Assembly (NCBI GenBank): GCA_902495455.1
Contig: CABUXJ010000010.1
Location: 1 to 64,000 of the forward strand
DNA: 64,000 nt
Source of the DNA: an uncultured Prevotella sp.
GTDB taxonomy: Bacteria > Bacteroidota > Bacteroidia > Bacteroidales > Bacteroidaceae
Direction: 5' to 3'
Position numbers and translations under genes: made by a program. Positions within the stretch are counted from its first letter, which is position 1; each line of letters starts with the position of its first letter. Shown piece after piece: positions 25,922 through 35,074 of this stretch. The notes beneath the pieces are model-generated. The model was not told the DNA's origin. It saw only the letters and a list, made by a program, of their open reading frames with translations, and made no database searches.

Positions 25922-28078
25922 TCATCTTATGACGGCAATCTTGCAGACCGTTCCTTTCTTTCCTTCGCTTGTTGCCGTGGCCACCATATAGACTCCTGAG
26001 GCTACGCGACGGCCGTTGAGGTCTTTTCCGTCCCATTTGAACGTTCCTCCGACAGACGTTCCTTGGGCGACAATCTGGCCGGAGGAGGTAAGAATTTTGA
26101 CGTCGGCGTTGAGTGACAGACCCACGATGGTGATATATCCGGTGTGCTCCGGCTTCACGGGATTGGGATAAGCGTAGACGTTGTCCTTCGTCATTTTGTC
26201 GTTGGGGGTTGTGGCGTCGCTCATATAAGAGCACAGTCCCTTCTCCGTTCCGATGAAAAGTTCACCATTTGAGCCGTTGTAGGCGATGTCGAGGATATTG
26301 TCCGAGATGATATCGCTGTTGACGGTAGTGAAATGCTGCTCCTGAGTAAGGTTGTCACTGCTGATGAGATAGACGCCGTTGTTGTCCGTTCCGAACCATT
26401 TTCGGTTGCCTCCGTCGATACAGATGGACTTGATAGGGATGCCGGCGAGCAAGTAGTCGGCTTTGTTTGTTCCGTCGTTTCTTGGTACTTTAAACTGTGT
26501 GAAGACGTCGTTACCGCTCATTATATCGTCATTGGTCAGATATAAAGGGCCTTTTTCGGTTCCGATCCAGATGTTGTTTTCGTGGTCCTCGGCAATGCAC
26601 GGGATTGAAAATATTTCGAGTTCCTGTCCGTCCTGATTGACGAATTTGTCATAAACCTTTATTGCGTCGTTAGCCTTATCATAACAGATGAGTGCCGGAT
26701 ATTCCCAGTAATTGGCTGCAAACCATAACAGATTGCGGCTGTCGAACATGAGTCGGCACATGTTTTTCAAACTTTTGTTTTTGTATAAGAGTTCCGTATG
26801 GTCTTTAGGCTCCCACGTTCCGTCTTTCTTATATACCAGAAGAGCATGGCCACGACATTGGCTGTTGGTGACCCAAAGATTACCGTCAGTGTCGAATTTG
26901 ATACCGTTGATGATGACATGGTTGTTGCTCAGTTCTTCTCCTTCATCCGATATGGCCGACTTCAGCGGGCTGTTGTCCTTGTTGAAATAGTTTTTGAGTT
27001 TACCGTCATAAAATTCGTAGAGTCCCGTGCGCCCTCCGGCAAAGACATGTCTCGGGTCGGTCGGGTCATAGTCGATGCAGTCGATATCCTTGTAAGTGTA
27101 GCCGGTGATTTTGTCGATATCGTCCTGATAGATAGTCCATGAGCCGTTGTTGTCAAGCGTCTGTATCGTTCCGGGATACTCCATGTCGACTAAGCCTTCA
27201 AAGACACCGCCACAAGAGTACAGTGTCTCGTTGGCGTATTTCAGTGAGTAGAAGTAGTTGTACTTCGGCCCTCCGGGAGTTATATCCCTGCGTGTGATTG
27301 TTTGAATCCCGTCTTCTTCCGTCTCCGTATAGCTTTGCAGCCGACCGTCTTCCTGATTGCTCCACCAGCATCTGTTCCTCCGGTCGTAAATGCGGCGTTC
27401 GGTATAACCGTGTTTCGTCGTGGTCTCGATGCCGTCGTCGGAACGGAATATATCGGCTGTCACGCTGCCGTCATGATGCCAGTTGTTGCGGTCAAGCAGA
27501 TTGGCGGACATGTCGGCGCTGTAGATACCTGCTTGTGTATGTGCATATATCTTGCCGCCGGCTATGGTGCATGCCGTTATTTTCATGTTGAGAATATACG
27601 TATCGCTGATTTCGGCACTGCCCATGTTAATCTTCAGTATGCCGAAATTGGTGTATAAGTAGGCGAACTTGCCGTTGATATATATACCGTTGACGGTTTT
27701 GTCCAGATTGACGGGCTTGGTATAATAGTCGGAGATGTTGATTACGTTGCCGCTGTTGTCGAGCAGGTCGATGTTGTAGTTGTCGTAAACGATGAGCAAT
27801 CTGCCGGCGGCCATGTTCCACGCGATGTGGTTTATGGTGCAGTCACTCAGGCTGTTCACCTTATTATATGAGCTGACTTCTCCGTCGTCGGCATTATACG
27901 CGAAAAGACCGCCCGAGCTGAGCACGTACACCATGTTTCCGGCAGGTCGGATATCCGTAATGTCGTGATACGCCATGTAAGCGTTCCATGAACCTATTTC
28001 TGCGGCAAGCGCTCTGCTCTGTGATAATCCAAGACATATAGTCAGGTTCAGGATGGCTGTAATGATGATTCTCTTCAT
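25922..28078 (-). CDS. porZ: PorZ-like beta-propeller protein of the type IX secretion system
   Basis: 718 residues. A signal peptide (about 1-25) is followed by GSWNAYMAYHDITDIRPAGNMVYVLSS, a text I recognise from PorZ. Two beta-propellers follow, with repeated blades such as VNGIYINGKFAYLYTNFGIL, LWVTNSQC, NNIWIGTEKGPLYLT and RKWFGTDNNGVYLIS. The last 85 residues are a type A-like sorting module (YAYPNPVKPEHTGYI, then DLNGRRVASGVYMV). In Porphyromonas PorZ works with the PorU sortase at the cell surface to deliver anionic lipopolysaccharide to cargo. A generic two-component-regulator propeller protein is the alternative. It lies 39 bases after rdgB and may share its transcript. Confidence 0.75.
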   Translation of the reverse strand: MKRIIITAILNLTICLGLSQSRALAAEIGSWNAYMAYHDITDIRPAGNMVYVLSSGGLFAYNADDGEVSSYNKVNSLSDCTINHIAWNMAAGRLLIVYDNYNIDLLDNSGNVINISDYYTKPVNLDKTVNGIYINGKFAYLYTNFGILKINMGSAEISDTYILNMKITACTIAGGKIYAHTQAGIYSADMSANLLDRNNWHHDGSVTADIFRSDDGIETTTKHGYTERRIYDRRNRCWWSNQEDGRLQSYTETEEDGIQTITRRDITPGGPKYNYFYSLKYANETLYSCGGVFEGLVDMEYPGTIQTLDNNGSWTIYQDDIDKITGYTYKDIDCIDYDPTDPRHVFAGGRTGLYEFYDGKLKNYFNKDNSPLKSAISDEGEELSNNHVIINGIKFDTDGNLWVTNSQCRGHALLVYKKDGTWEPKDHTELLYKNKSLKNMCRLMFDSRNLLWFAANYWEYPALICYDKANDAIKVYDKFVNQDGQELEIFSIPCIAEDHENNIWIGTEKGPLYLTNDDIMSGNDVFTQFKVPRNDGTNKADYLLAGIPIKSICIDGGNRKWFGTDNNGVYLISSDNLTQEQHFTTVNSDIISDNILDIAYNGSNGELFIGTEKGLCSYMSDATTPNDKMTKDNVYAYPNPVKPEHTGYITIVGLSLNADVKILTSSGQIVAQGTSVGGTFKWDGKDLNGRRVASGVYMVATATSEGKKGTVCKIAVIR

Positions 28079-28117
28079 GTCTTTCGTGTATAATTGTTAT
28101 TATGTGACTGTCTCTGA

Positions 28118-28729
28118 TTATAAAGTATTCAGATATTCCGCCAGTCTCTCCACGGCCTTTGCCCTGTGGCTAATTTTGTTCTTGACGTCAAGTCCGAGCT
28201 CGGCGAAAGTCTTGTCATAGCCCTGTGGCATGAATATAGGGTCGTAGCCGAAGCCCTCCCCTCCCCTTCTTTCACGGATTATCTCCCCTTCGGCGATGCC
28301 TTCAAATAACTGCTCGTCGGGTTTCGTCCGGTTATTGTCGGCGGCAATGTCGTCTTTCAATAATAACGCGATAACGGTGCGAAATCTTGCCTTCCGGTTG
28401 TTATTTTCTCCTAATTCGGCCAAAAGTTTGGTCATATTGGCCTCGCTGTCGTGGCCTGCGCCACCTGCATAGCGTGCGCTGTATATGCCCGGCGCACCAC
28501 CGAGGGCATCCACTTCAAGACCGGTGTCGTCGGCGAAGACGCTCAGTCCGTAGTTGTCGTAGATGTAGCGGGCCTTCTGCATGGCATTCTCTTCGAGTGT
28601 CGTGCCGGTCTCGGGGATATCGACATCGCATCCGATGTCCTTCAGTGACACTATCTCAAACCTGTCACCGAGTATGCTGCGTATTTCGGCGAGCTTGTTT
28701 CTGTTGTTTGTTGCAAATACGATCTTCAT
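28118..28729 (-). CDS. rdgB: XTP/dITP diphosphatase (RdgB/HAM1 family)
   Basis: 203 residues, normal length. The N-terminal [15 protein letters not shown] is the substrate-binding signature of the family; [27 protein letters not shown] carries the metal-binding acidic pair, and [10 protein letters not shown] plus SHRAKA complete the active site. It removes deaminated purine nucleotides (XTP, dITP, ITP) from the pool by hydrolysing them to monophosphates. It lies between leuS and the PorZ-like gene on the same strand; a perfect palindrome just upstream separates it from leuS. Confidence 0.95.
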   Translation of the reverse strand: MKIVFATNNRNKLAEIRSILGDRFEIVSLKDIGCDVDIPETGTTLEENAMQKARYIYDNYGLSVFADDTGLEVDALGGAPGIYSARYAGGAGHDSEANMTKLLAELGENNNRKARFRTVIALLLKDDIAADNNRTKPDEQLFEGIAEGEIIRERRGGEGFGYDPIFMPQGYDKTFAELGLDVKNKISHRAKAVERLAEYLNTL

Positions 28730-28746
28730 GTATTAGTAGAATAAAA

Positions 28747-28823
28747 GTAGGGACATATTCTTGTATTTGTCCGCAAGTAATGATTGATAATCATTGCGGA
28801 CAAATACAAGAATATGTCCCTAC
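28747..28823. repeat. Family C perfect palindrome (GTAGGGACATATTC), copy 1
   Basis: Arms 28747-28776 and 28794-28823 are exact 30-base complements, with a 17-base loop. It lies 18 bases upstream of the rdgB start and after leuS. A second copy with 27-base perfect arms is at 50411-50497. Confidence 0.95.
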
Positions 28824-28909
28824 GAATTGTTTCATCTGTATATTGACACACCATTATCTGTGTGCATCCTTATATATACTCCTGTTTCGGAATGTTTTTG
28901 AAAGGTTTT

Positions 28910-31750
28910 CTATTTGATTACAACGTTCACCATGCGCTTCGGCACGACGATGACCTTGACCACCTGCTTGCCTTCCGTGTACTTCTTGGCACGTTCGTCG
29001 GCCAGCACGGTGTCTTCAATTGTCTTGTTGTCGGCGTCGGCGGCAAACTGCATCTCGAAGCGGCGCTTGCCGTTGAAGGCCACGCCGAGCTGTACGGAGC
29101 TTTCGACGAGATACTTCTCTTCACACTTCGGCCACTCTGAGTCACAGACACTGCCTTCTCCTCCGAGAGTTTCCCAGAGTTCTTCGGCTATGTGCGGAGC
29201 GAAGGGCGCGATGAGGATGACGAGCGTGCGGAGCAGACTGCGGTCGTTGCACTTCAGCTGCGACAGTTCGTTGACGCAGATCATAAATGCCGATATGCTC
29301 GTGTTGTAGCTGAAGTTCTCGATATCCTGCGTTACTTTCTTTATCAGTTTATGGACGGACTTGAGCTGTTCGGGCGTGGCCGTGCCGTCGTTGCAGACGA
29401 TTGTGTCGCTGCCTTTGGGATAGAACAGACCCCAGAACTTCTTCAGGAAGCGGTGGCAGCCGTCGATGCCGTTGGTGTCCCAAGGCTTGCTCTGCTCCAC
29501 CGGACCGAGGAACATCTCGTACAGACGCAGCGTGTCGGCACCGTAGCGCTCGACGATCATGTCGGGATTGACCACGTTGTACATCGACTTCGACATCTTC
29601 TCGACGGCCCATCCGCAGACGTACTTGCCGTCTTCGAGGATGAACTCGGCGTCGTTGTACTCCGGACGCCATGCCTTGAAGGCCTCCACGTCGAGCACGT
29701 CGCCGCTGACGATGTTGACGTCGACGTGTATCGGGGTCGTGTCGTACTGGTCTTTCAGGCCGAGAGAGACAAACGTATTGGTGTCTTTTATTCTATAGAC
29801 GAAGTTGCTCCGACCCTGTATCATACCCTGATTGACCAGCTTTCCGAACGGTTCCTCCTTGCAGGAGTAGCCGTAGTCGAAGAGGAACTTGTTCCAAAAG
29901 CGGGAGTAGATGAGGTGGCCCGTGGCGTGTTCCGTGCCGCCGACATAGAGGTCGACGTTCTGCCAGTATTCATCCACCTGCTTGTCGACGAGCGCCGTGT
30001 GGTTGCGCGGGTCCATGTAGCGCAGATAGTAGGCTGAGGAACCGGCGAAACCGGGCATGGTGTTCAGTTCGAGCGGGAAGACGGTGACGTTGTCGATGAG
30101 CGTGTTGTCAACAACCTTGTTTTCCTTTGTGTCCCATGCCCACCGTGTGGCGTGCCCGAGTGGAGGCTCGCCCGTCTCTGTCGGCAGGAACTTGGCCACT
30201 TCGGGCAGCTCCAGCGGCAGACACTCCTCGGGAATCATGTAGGGCATGCCTTCCTTATAATATACCGGGAAAGGCTCGCCCCAATATCTCTGACGCGAGA
30301 AGATGGCGTCGCGGAGGCGGAAGTTGACCTTCACGCGGCCGAGATGGTTCTCCTCTACATATTTTTTCGTGGCGGCGATGGCCTCCTTGACGGTCAGACC
30401 GTTGAGGGAGAAGCCTCCTATGGCGGTCTTGCCTTCGGCCGGTGAGTTCATCACGGTGCCCTCCTTTGCGTCGAAGCTCTGTTCGCTGACGTCGGCGCCC
30501 TCGATGAGCGGGATAATGGGCAGACTGAAATGTTTGGCGAAGGCATAGTCGCGGGAGTCGTGGGCAGGAACGGCCATGATGGCGCCCGTGCCGTAACCGG
30601 CGAGTACATACTCCGAAATCCACACTGGAATCTTGTCACCCGTGAAGGGATTGATGGCGTAGGAGCCTGAGAACACGCCCGTCACGCGGTGGTCGCTGAT
30701 GCGGTCGCGTTCGGTGCGCTTCTTGACGTAGGCTATATATTCGTCGACGGCGGCGCGCTGACCGGTTGTGGTCAGCTGGTCAACAAGCTCGCTCTCGGGT
30801 GCGAGCACCATGAATGTGACGCCAAAGATGGTGTCGGCGCGGGTCGTGAAGATGGTGAATTCTATGTCGCTGTCGGCCACCTTGAACTGCATCTCAGTTC
30901 CTTCGCTACGGCCGATCCAGTTCTTCTGCGTCTCCTTCAGCGAGTCTGTCCAGTCGATTGTCTCCAGTCCGTCGAGCAGACGCTGTGCGTATGCCGACAC
31001 GCGGAGACACCACTGGCGCATTTTCTTCTGTATGACGGGATAGCCGCCGCGCTCGGATACGCCGTCGACGACCTCGTCGTTGGCCAGTACCGTGCCCAGC
31101 TGCGGACACCAGTTGACCATCGTCTCACCGAGATAGGCTATGCGGTAGTTCATCAGGACCTCCTGCTGACGCTTCTCGTCCCATGAGTTCCACTCGTCGG
31201 CGGTGAACGTCAGTTCCTCGGAGCATGCAGCGTTGAGACCCTCCGTACCGTGTTTAGGGAAAGCTTCGAGGAGCTCTTCGATGGGGCGGGCACGCTTGGT
31301 GTCGTTGCAGTAGTAGCTGTTGAACATCTTCTGGAAGGCCCACTGCGTCCAGTGATAGTATTCCGGGTCGCAGGTGCGTATCTCGCGGCTCCAGTCAAAT
31401 GAAAAACCAATCTTGTCCAGCTGCTCGCGGTAGCGTTTGATGTTGGCCTCGGTCGTCACGGCCGGATGCTGTCCAGTCTGGATGGCATACTGCTCTGCGG
31501 GCAGTCCGTAGGCGTCATATCCCATCGGGTTAAGGACGTTGTAGCCCCGCTGACGCTTGTAGCGGGCGTATATGTCGCTGGCGATGTAGCCCAGTGGGTG
31601 GCCCACATGCAGTCCCGCTCCCGAGGGATAGGGGAACATGTTGAGCACGTAGAACTTCTTCTTTTCCTTGTTTTCCTCCACGCGATAGGTCTGCTGCTCG
31701 ACCCACCGCTGCTGCCACTTCTTCTCGATTTCTCTAAAGTTATATTCCAT
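28910..31750 (-). CDS. leuS: Leucyl-tRNA synthetase
   Basis: 946 residues. Class I aminoacyl-tRNA synthetase that charges tRNA-Leu. The HIGH-type motif is HVGHPLGY (about residue 48), the editing (CP1) domain contains the conserved [13 protein letters not shown] segment, and the signature loop is KMSKSMYN (about 718). The C-terminal anticodon-binding part ends with the small [12 protein letters not shown] tail. The stop is TAG. Its start has a TACATTTG -7 element about 40 bases upstream. rdgB follows on the same strand after about 180 bases including a palindrome. Confidence 0.97.
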   Translation of the reverse strand: MEYNFREIEKKWQQRWVEQQTYRVEENKEKKKFYVLNMFPYPSGAGLHVGHPLGYIASDIYARYKRQRGYNVLNPMGYDAYGLPAEQYAIQTGQHPAVTTEANIKRYREQLDKIGFSFDWSREIRTCDPEYYHWTQWAFQKMFNSYYCNDTKRARPIEELLEAFPKHGTEGLNAACSEELTFTADEWNSWDEKRQQEVLMNYRIAYLGETMVNWCPQLGTVLANDEVVDGVSERGGYPVIQKKMRQWCLRVSAYAQRLLDGLETIDWTDSLKETQKNWIGRSEGTEMQFKVADSDIEFTIFTTRADTIFGVTFMVLAPESELVDQLTTTGQRAAVDEYIAYVKKRTERDRISDHRVTGVFSGSYAINPFTGDKIPVWISEYVLAGYGTGAIMAVPAHDSRDYAFAKHFSLPIIPLIEGADVSEQSFDAKEGTVMNSPAEGKTAIGGFSLNGLTVKEAIAATKKYVEENHLGRVKVNFRLRDAIFSRQRYWGEPFPVYYKEGMPYMIPEECLPLELPEVAKFLPTETGEPPLGHATRWAWDTKENKVVDNTLIDNVTVFPLELNTMPGFAGSSAYYLRYMDPRNHTALVDKQVDEYWQNVDLYVGGTEHATGHLIYSRFWNKFLFDYGYSCKEEPFGKLVNQGMIQGRSNFVYRIKDTNTFVSLGLKDQYDTTPIHVDVNIVSGDVLDVEAFKAWRPEYNDAEFILEDGKYVCGWAVEKMSKSMYNVVNPDMIVERYGADTLRLYEMFLGPVEQSKPWDTNGIDGCHRFLKKFWGLFYPKGSDTIVCNDGTATPEQLKSVHKLIKKVTQDIENFSYNTSISAFMICVNELSQLKCNDRSLLRTLVILIAPFAPHIAEELWETLGGEGSVCDSEWPKCEEKYLVESSVQLGVAFNGKRRFEMQFAADADNKTIEDTVLADERAKKYTEGKQVVKVIVVPKRMVNVVIK

Positions 31751-31791
31751 CGTCGATATGATTGTTTATCCTTCTATATATAAATAATGTG

Positions 31792-31799
31792 CAAATGTA
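31792..31799 (-). promoter_or_regulatory. Putative -7 element for leuS
   Basis: Minus-strand TACATTTG fits TAnnTTTG and lies 41 bases before the leuS ATG. No clear upstream TTTG is seen at the usual spacing. Confidence 0.45.
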
Positions 31800-31862
31800 A
31801 TACAAAAAAACGAGAAAAGGAGATAGTTTCGTATATTTTCGAGAATGAGGATGAGCCTTGTC

Positions 31863-31930
31863 ATGACTTAAAACCGGTCAAGTCATAAAGTAAAATAAGT
31901 TATATTACTTTATGATACGGTCTTTATCAT
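31863..31930. other. Three adjacent short hairpins in the leuS upstream region
   Basis: Three consecutive inverted repeats: ATGACTT/AAGTCAT (31863-31886), AAAGTAA/TTACTTT (31887-31911) and ATGATA/TATCAT (31912-31930). CATGACTT also occurs as a direct repeat on both sides. They sit between divergently transcribed leuS and the unknown gene at 32140, in an otherwise featureless stretch. Operator sites or a structured leader are both possible. Confidence 0.4.
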
Positions 31931-32068
31931 GACTTCATGTAAGCTTTTTCGCATTGTGTAAATATCGCAGTTTTTTTATAAAAGGATGTTGAGAGGCAAA
32001 GCATTATTGCACGTAATAATGGCAGAGCGACTGCTGTAAAGAAACTTTGCGTTTTAGAGTCTTTGCGC

Positions 32069-32100
32069 TTTGGCGTCTTTGTGTTTTTTTCGTATATTTG
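32069..32100 (+). promoter_or_regulatory. Putative promoter for the gene at 32140
   Basis: TTTG at 32069-32072, 20 bases, then TATATTTG at 32093-32100; the ATG follows 39 bases later. This is a near-ideal Bacteroidota promoter. The region upstream is made of CTTTGCG-type short repeats. Confidence 0.7.
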
Positions 32101-32139
32101 CGGGCAGACAAGTTATAACCGACCTAACCTTTCGACGAA

Positions 32140-32817
32140 ATGGCTAAACCGACAAATTGGTCAGACGAATACTGGCTGTTGCTGCTCCAGTTGTATCTGA
32201 GTCGCCCCGTGGGTGTGAAACCCGCTTACAGCCGCCCGATGGTGGATTTGAGTCTCGAACTCCATGTCCACCCGCAAGTGCTTCACGAGCGCATGATTGC
32301 CATCGCCCGACTCGACACACCGCGCGTGGAACACATTTGGCGAACCTATGGCAACAATCCGCGACGACTGGCTCGTGCTGTGAAGATGATCAGGAGTATG
32401 AACGGATTCAACAATGCCGGCGATTTCTACGACGGCGTGGATACCTGTGAGACATTTGAGCTTGACTTCCGTCCCATCGACGGATGTGACGGGTTGACAC
32501 CGGTCGTGCTCATCCTCACGCTCGACCTCTACTTCCGGCTTGTGCCCGACACGATGGTTGCCGCCACTCCCGAAGTTGTCGCTCTGGCGCGCCTCACGTC
32601 GACGCCCGTCGAAACGATTGTCAAGGTGATGGCTTGCTTCCGCAATCATGACCCTTACTACAGTCGCTATGTCGGGCGTCCCGCCTCCGAGACCGACGGG
32701 ACTCCGCTCGATGCCGCCTGCCGCTCCGTCTGGCTACGTTTCGGCAACGGCAATCCTGAGGAACTGGCGACATTCGCAAAAGAGCTGGAGGAATACTACA
32801 GGAAAATTAAAAATTAA
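32140..32817 (+). CDS. Conserved protein of unknown function with two similar halves
   Basis: 225 residues, no signal peptide or membrane segment. I do not assign a family. Two stretches look alike: about 44-90 (LELHVHPQVLHERMIAIARLD, then VEHIWRTYGNNPRRLARAVKMIRSM) and about 145-175 (TPEVVALARLTSTPVETIVKVMACFRNHDP). Both suggest a short helical unit used twice, with a DLYF-type strand between them. The N-terminal NWSDEYWLLLLQLYLSRPVGVKP is strongly patterned and looks conserved. The last residues (YYRKIKN and stop) are encoded by an ATTAAAAATTAAGAATTAAG repeat-like run. A good promoter supports expression. Confidence 0.6.
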   Translation: MAKPTNWSDEYWLLLLQLYLSRPVGVKPAYSRPMVDLSLELHVHPQVLHERMIAIARLDTPRVEHIWRTYGNNPRRLARAVKMIRSMNGFNNAGDFYDGVDTCETFELDFRPIDGCDGLTPVVLILTLDLYFRLVPDTMVAATPEVVALARLTSTPVETIVKVMACFRNHDPYYSRYVGRPASETDGTPLDAACRSVWLRFGNGNPEELATFAKELEEYYRKIKN

Positions 32818-32846
32818 GAATTAAGAGAAATATTCACAGGGGTTGT

Positions 32847-32890
32847 CCTTAAGGACTTTAAGGACCTTAAGGTCTTTAAGGACTCCCTTA
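32847..32890. repeat. Alternating TTAAGGAC repeat ahead of the SGNH hydrolase gene
   Basis: About 45 bases of iterated, partly self-complementary CTTAAGGA / CTTTAAGG units immediately before an A-rich run and the ATG at 32909. Translation in frame upstream of the ATG would give SLRTLRTLRSLRT, which argues that the real start is downstream of this repeat. Confidence 0.6.
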
Positions 32891-32908
32891 AAAAAACAAC
32901 AAAAAAAA

Positions 32909-33718
32909 ATGAAGAAGAACATCATCACCATCATCCTCTCTCTGCTCATCGCCATGCCCTCGGCTGCACAGCAGGCCCTCACCCATCCGTGGCAAGGCAA
33001 GCGTGTCGCATATCTCGGCGACTCCATCACCGATCCGCGCAACAAGGCTGCAAAGAAAAAATATTGGAACTGGTTGCAGGACTGGCTCGGCATAACGCCT
33101 TACGTATATGCCGTCAGCGGTCGCCAGTGGAACGACATACCGCGACAGGCCACGCAGCTCAAGCAAGAGCATGGGGATAATGTCGACGCCATTCTCATCT
33201 TCGTCGGAACCAACGACTATAACAACGCCGTGCCGCTCGGACGTTGGTGGGACGAACGTATGGAGAGCGTCGAATATGGTCATGGCTATGCCAAGCGCAA
33301 GGAAGACCGTATGCGTCGTATACCCGTGATGGATAAGGACACCTATCGCGGCCGCATCAACATCGCTCTCGACAGCCTGAAGCGCATCTATCCGACCAAG
33401 CAGATTGTGCTCCTCACGCCCATCCACCGCGCCGGCTTCTATGCCAACGAAAAGAACTGGCAGTGCACGGAGGACTATGCCAACCGCTGTGGCGAATATC
33501 TCGATGCTTACGTCAAGGCTACATGTGAGGCCGGCGGCGTCTGGGCTGTGCCCGTCGTGGACCTCTATTCGCTCTGCGGTCTGATGCCTATGCTCGACGA
33601 ACATGCGCAATACTTCAACCGCGCCGACACCGACCGCCTCCATCCTAACGACCGCGGTCACGAGCGTATCGCCCAAACACTGATGTATCAGCTGGTTTCA
33701 TTGCCCTGTGGGCAATGA
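32909..33718 (+). CDS. SGNH/GDSL-family hydrolase, exported
   Basis: About 269 residues from the ATG at 32909, chosen because it begins a signal peptide (MKKNIITIILSLLIAMPSAAQ) right after the repeat. Block I is AYLGDSIT with the nucleophilic serine, block III GTNDYNN, and block V DRLHPNDRGH with the catalytic Asp and His. The family includes esterases, lipases and carbohydrate acetyl-esterases; the substrate is unknown but a polysaccharide or lipid ester outside the cytoplasm is likely. The final residues and stop codon fall within a perfect 11-base hairpin (33696-33720), and a family E repeat follows immediately. Confidence 0.8.
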   Translation: MKKNIITIILSLLIAMPSAAQQALTHPWQGKRVAYLGDSITDPRNKAAKKKYWNWLQDWLGITPYVYAVSGRQWNDIPRQATQLKQEHGDNVDAILIFVGTNDYNNAVPLGRWWDERMESVEYGHGYAKRKEDRMRRIPVMDKDTYRGRINIALDSLKRIYPTKQIVLLTPIHRAGFYANEKNWQCTEDYANRCGEYLDAYVKATCEAGGVWAVPVVDLYSLCGLMPMLDEHAQYFNRADTDRLHPNDRGHERIAQTLMYQLVSLPCGQ

Positions 33719-33725
33719 AAATGTT

Positions 33726-33921
33726 GAATGTTGAGTGTTGAATGGTGAGTTGGTCGGCCAAAGGCCGATGTTGAATTATTAAATTATGAATTAGCTACGC
33801 CATAAATTTGTGTTGATCATTGCCTATAATGAAGGGATGGGTCACTGCGCAGCCAATTCGTAATTAAATAATTCAACATCGGCCTTTGGCCGACCAACTC
33901 ACCATTCAACACTCACCATTC
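33726..33921. repeat. Family E long inverted repeat (ATTCAACATT/GGCCGA), copy 1
   Basis: Arms of roughly 66 bases (33726-33792 and 33855-33921) are nearly complementary, built from ATTCACCATTCAACA-type units around a TCGGCCAAAGGCCGA core. It lies between the convergent SGNH and argF' genes. The right arm runs into the argF' coding end. A relative is at 44594-44866. Confidence 0.9.
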
Positions 33922-34897
33922 ACCATTCACCATTCAACATTCTCTTTATCACCACCTGTGCCGATATCTCGCGGTTGGCGGCTTCGGGAATGACGAGTGA
34001 GTTGGCGCTTTCGATGACATCGTCGGTGACGATGAGACCGCGGCGCACGGGCAGACAGTGCATGAACTTGCCGTTGTTGGTCACGGCCATGTGCTTGTCG
34101 TCGATGGTCCAGCTCATGTCGCGGGACAGGATTTTGCCGTAGTCGGCCGGATTGGTGACGCCCGGACAGCTCCAGTTTTTCGCATAGACGAAGTCCGCAC
34201 CCTCCAACGCCTTCATCTGATCATATTCCACGCGCGCGTTTCCCACGAAGCGCGGGTCAAGCTCGTAGCCCTCCGGATGAGTAATGACGAAGTCGACGTC
34301 GGCCGCGTTCATCCACTGAGCAAATGAGTTGGGCACGGCCTGCGGCAGTGCGCGGCAGTGAGGAGCCCACGTCAGGACCACTTTCGGGCGGCGGGGAGAC
34401 GCCTGAAGGTCGAAGTGCTCATTGATTGTGATGAGGTCGGCGAACGCCTGAAGCGGATGGACCGTGGCCGTCTCCATCGCGAAGACGGGCTTGCCACTGT
34501 ACCGGATGAACTGATGGAGCACGGTTTCGGCGTAGTCATACTCCCTGTCGGTCAGTCCGGCAAACGAGCGGACACCTATCATGTCGCAATAGGACGCCAT
34601 CACGGGGATGGCCTCGAGCAGATGCTCGCTCTTGTCGCCGTCCATGATGACGCCGCGCTCCGTTTCTAATTTCCATGCTCCGGCGTTGACGTCGAGCACG
34701 ATGACGTTCATGCCGAGGTTCATCGCAGCCTTCTGCGTGCTCAACCGTGTGCGCAGAGAGTTGTTGAAGAATATCATCAGCAGCGTCTTGTGCTTGCCGA
34801 GATGTTCATATTTGAATCTGTCCTTCTTTATTTCCTGTGCCTCGGCCAGCGCTGTGCGGAGGTCGCCGAGGTCTTCAACGTTGATGAATGTTTTCAT
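33920..34897 (-). CDS. argF': N-succinylornithine (or N-acetylornithine) carbamoyltransferase
   Basis: 325 residues. It resembles the Bacteroides acylornithine transcarbamylase throughout, including KDRFKYEHLGKHKTLLMIFF, NSLRTRLSTQKAA (carbamoyl-phosphate site), AGAWKLETERGVIMDGD, and HCLPVRR. These enzymes carbamoylate N-acylornithine in Bacteroidota arginine synthesis. The position I align with the residue separating succinyl from acetyl use (Pro90 in the Bacteroides enzyme, as I recall) is Ser90 here, in GDKSEHLL; Ser is compatible with the succinyl form. The last five residues (LNGEW) and stop are written by the right arm of the family E repeat, replacing the usual tail. Confidence 0.88.
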   Translation of the reverse strand: MKTFINVEDLGDLRTALAEAQEIKKDRFKYEHLGKHKTLLMIFFNNSLRTRLSTQKAAMNLGMNVIVLDVNAGAWKLETERGVIMDGDKSEHLLEAIPVMASYCDMIGVRSFAGLTDREYDYAETVLHQFIRYSGKPVFAMETATVHPLQAFADLITINEHFDLQASPRRPKVVLTWAPHCRALPQAVPNSFAQWMNAADVDFVITHPEGYELDPRFVGNARVEYDQMKALEGADFVYAKNWSCPGVTNPADYGKILSRDMSWTIDDKHMAVTNNGKFMHCLPVRRGLIVTDDVIESANSLVIPEAANREISAQVVIKRMLNGEW

Positions 34898-34930
34898 ATA
34901 GCCATATAGTTTGGTGATTATTGTACTTTT

Positions 34931-35063
34931 TTCGAGGAGGGAGGAGTGTGGAGGGAGGAGTGAGAATAGTTTTGTTGAAGAACCTTTTTATCAACGTTGT
35001 TGAAGAATTATACAACCAATAAGACTATTCTCATTCCTCCCTCCACACTCCTCCCTCCTCGAA
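34931..35063. repeat. Family H inverted repeat (GGAGGAGTGTGGAGGGAGG), intergenic copy
   Basis: Arms 34931-34970 and 35024-35063 are complementary over 40 bases with one mismatch; the loop is 53 bases. It lies between the argF' start and the M28 gene's stop. The same arms are found inside the coding sequence of the C26-M19 fusion gene (37585-37720). Confidence 0.93.
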
Positions 35064-35074
35064 AATATTCGAAC

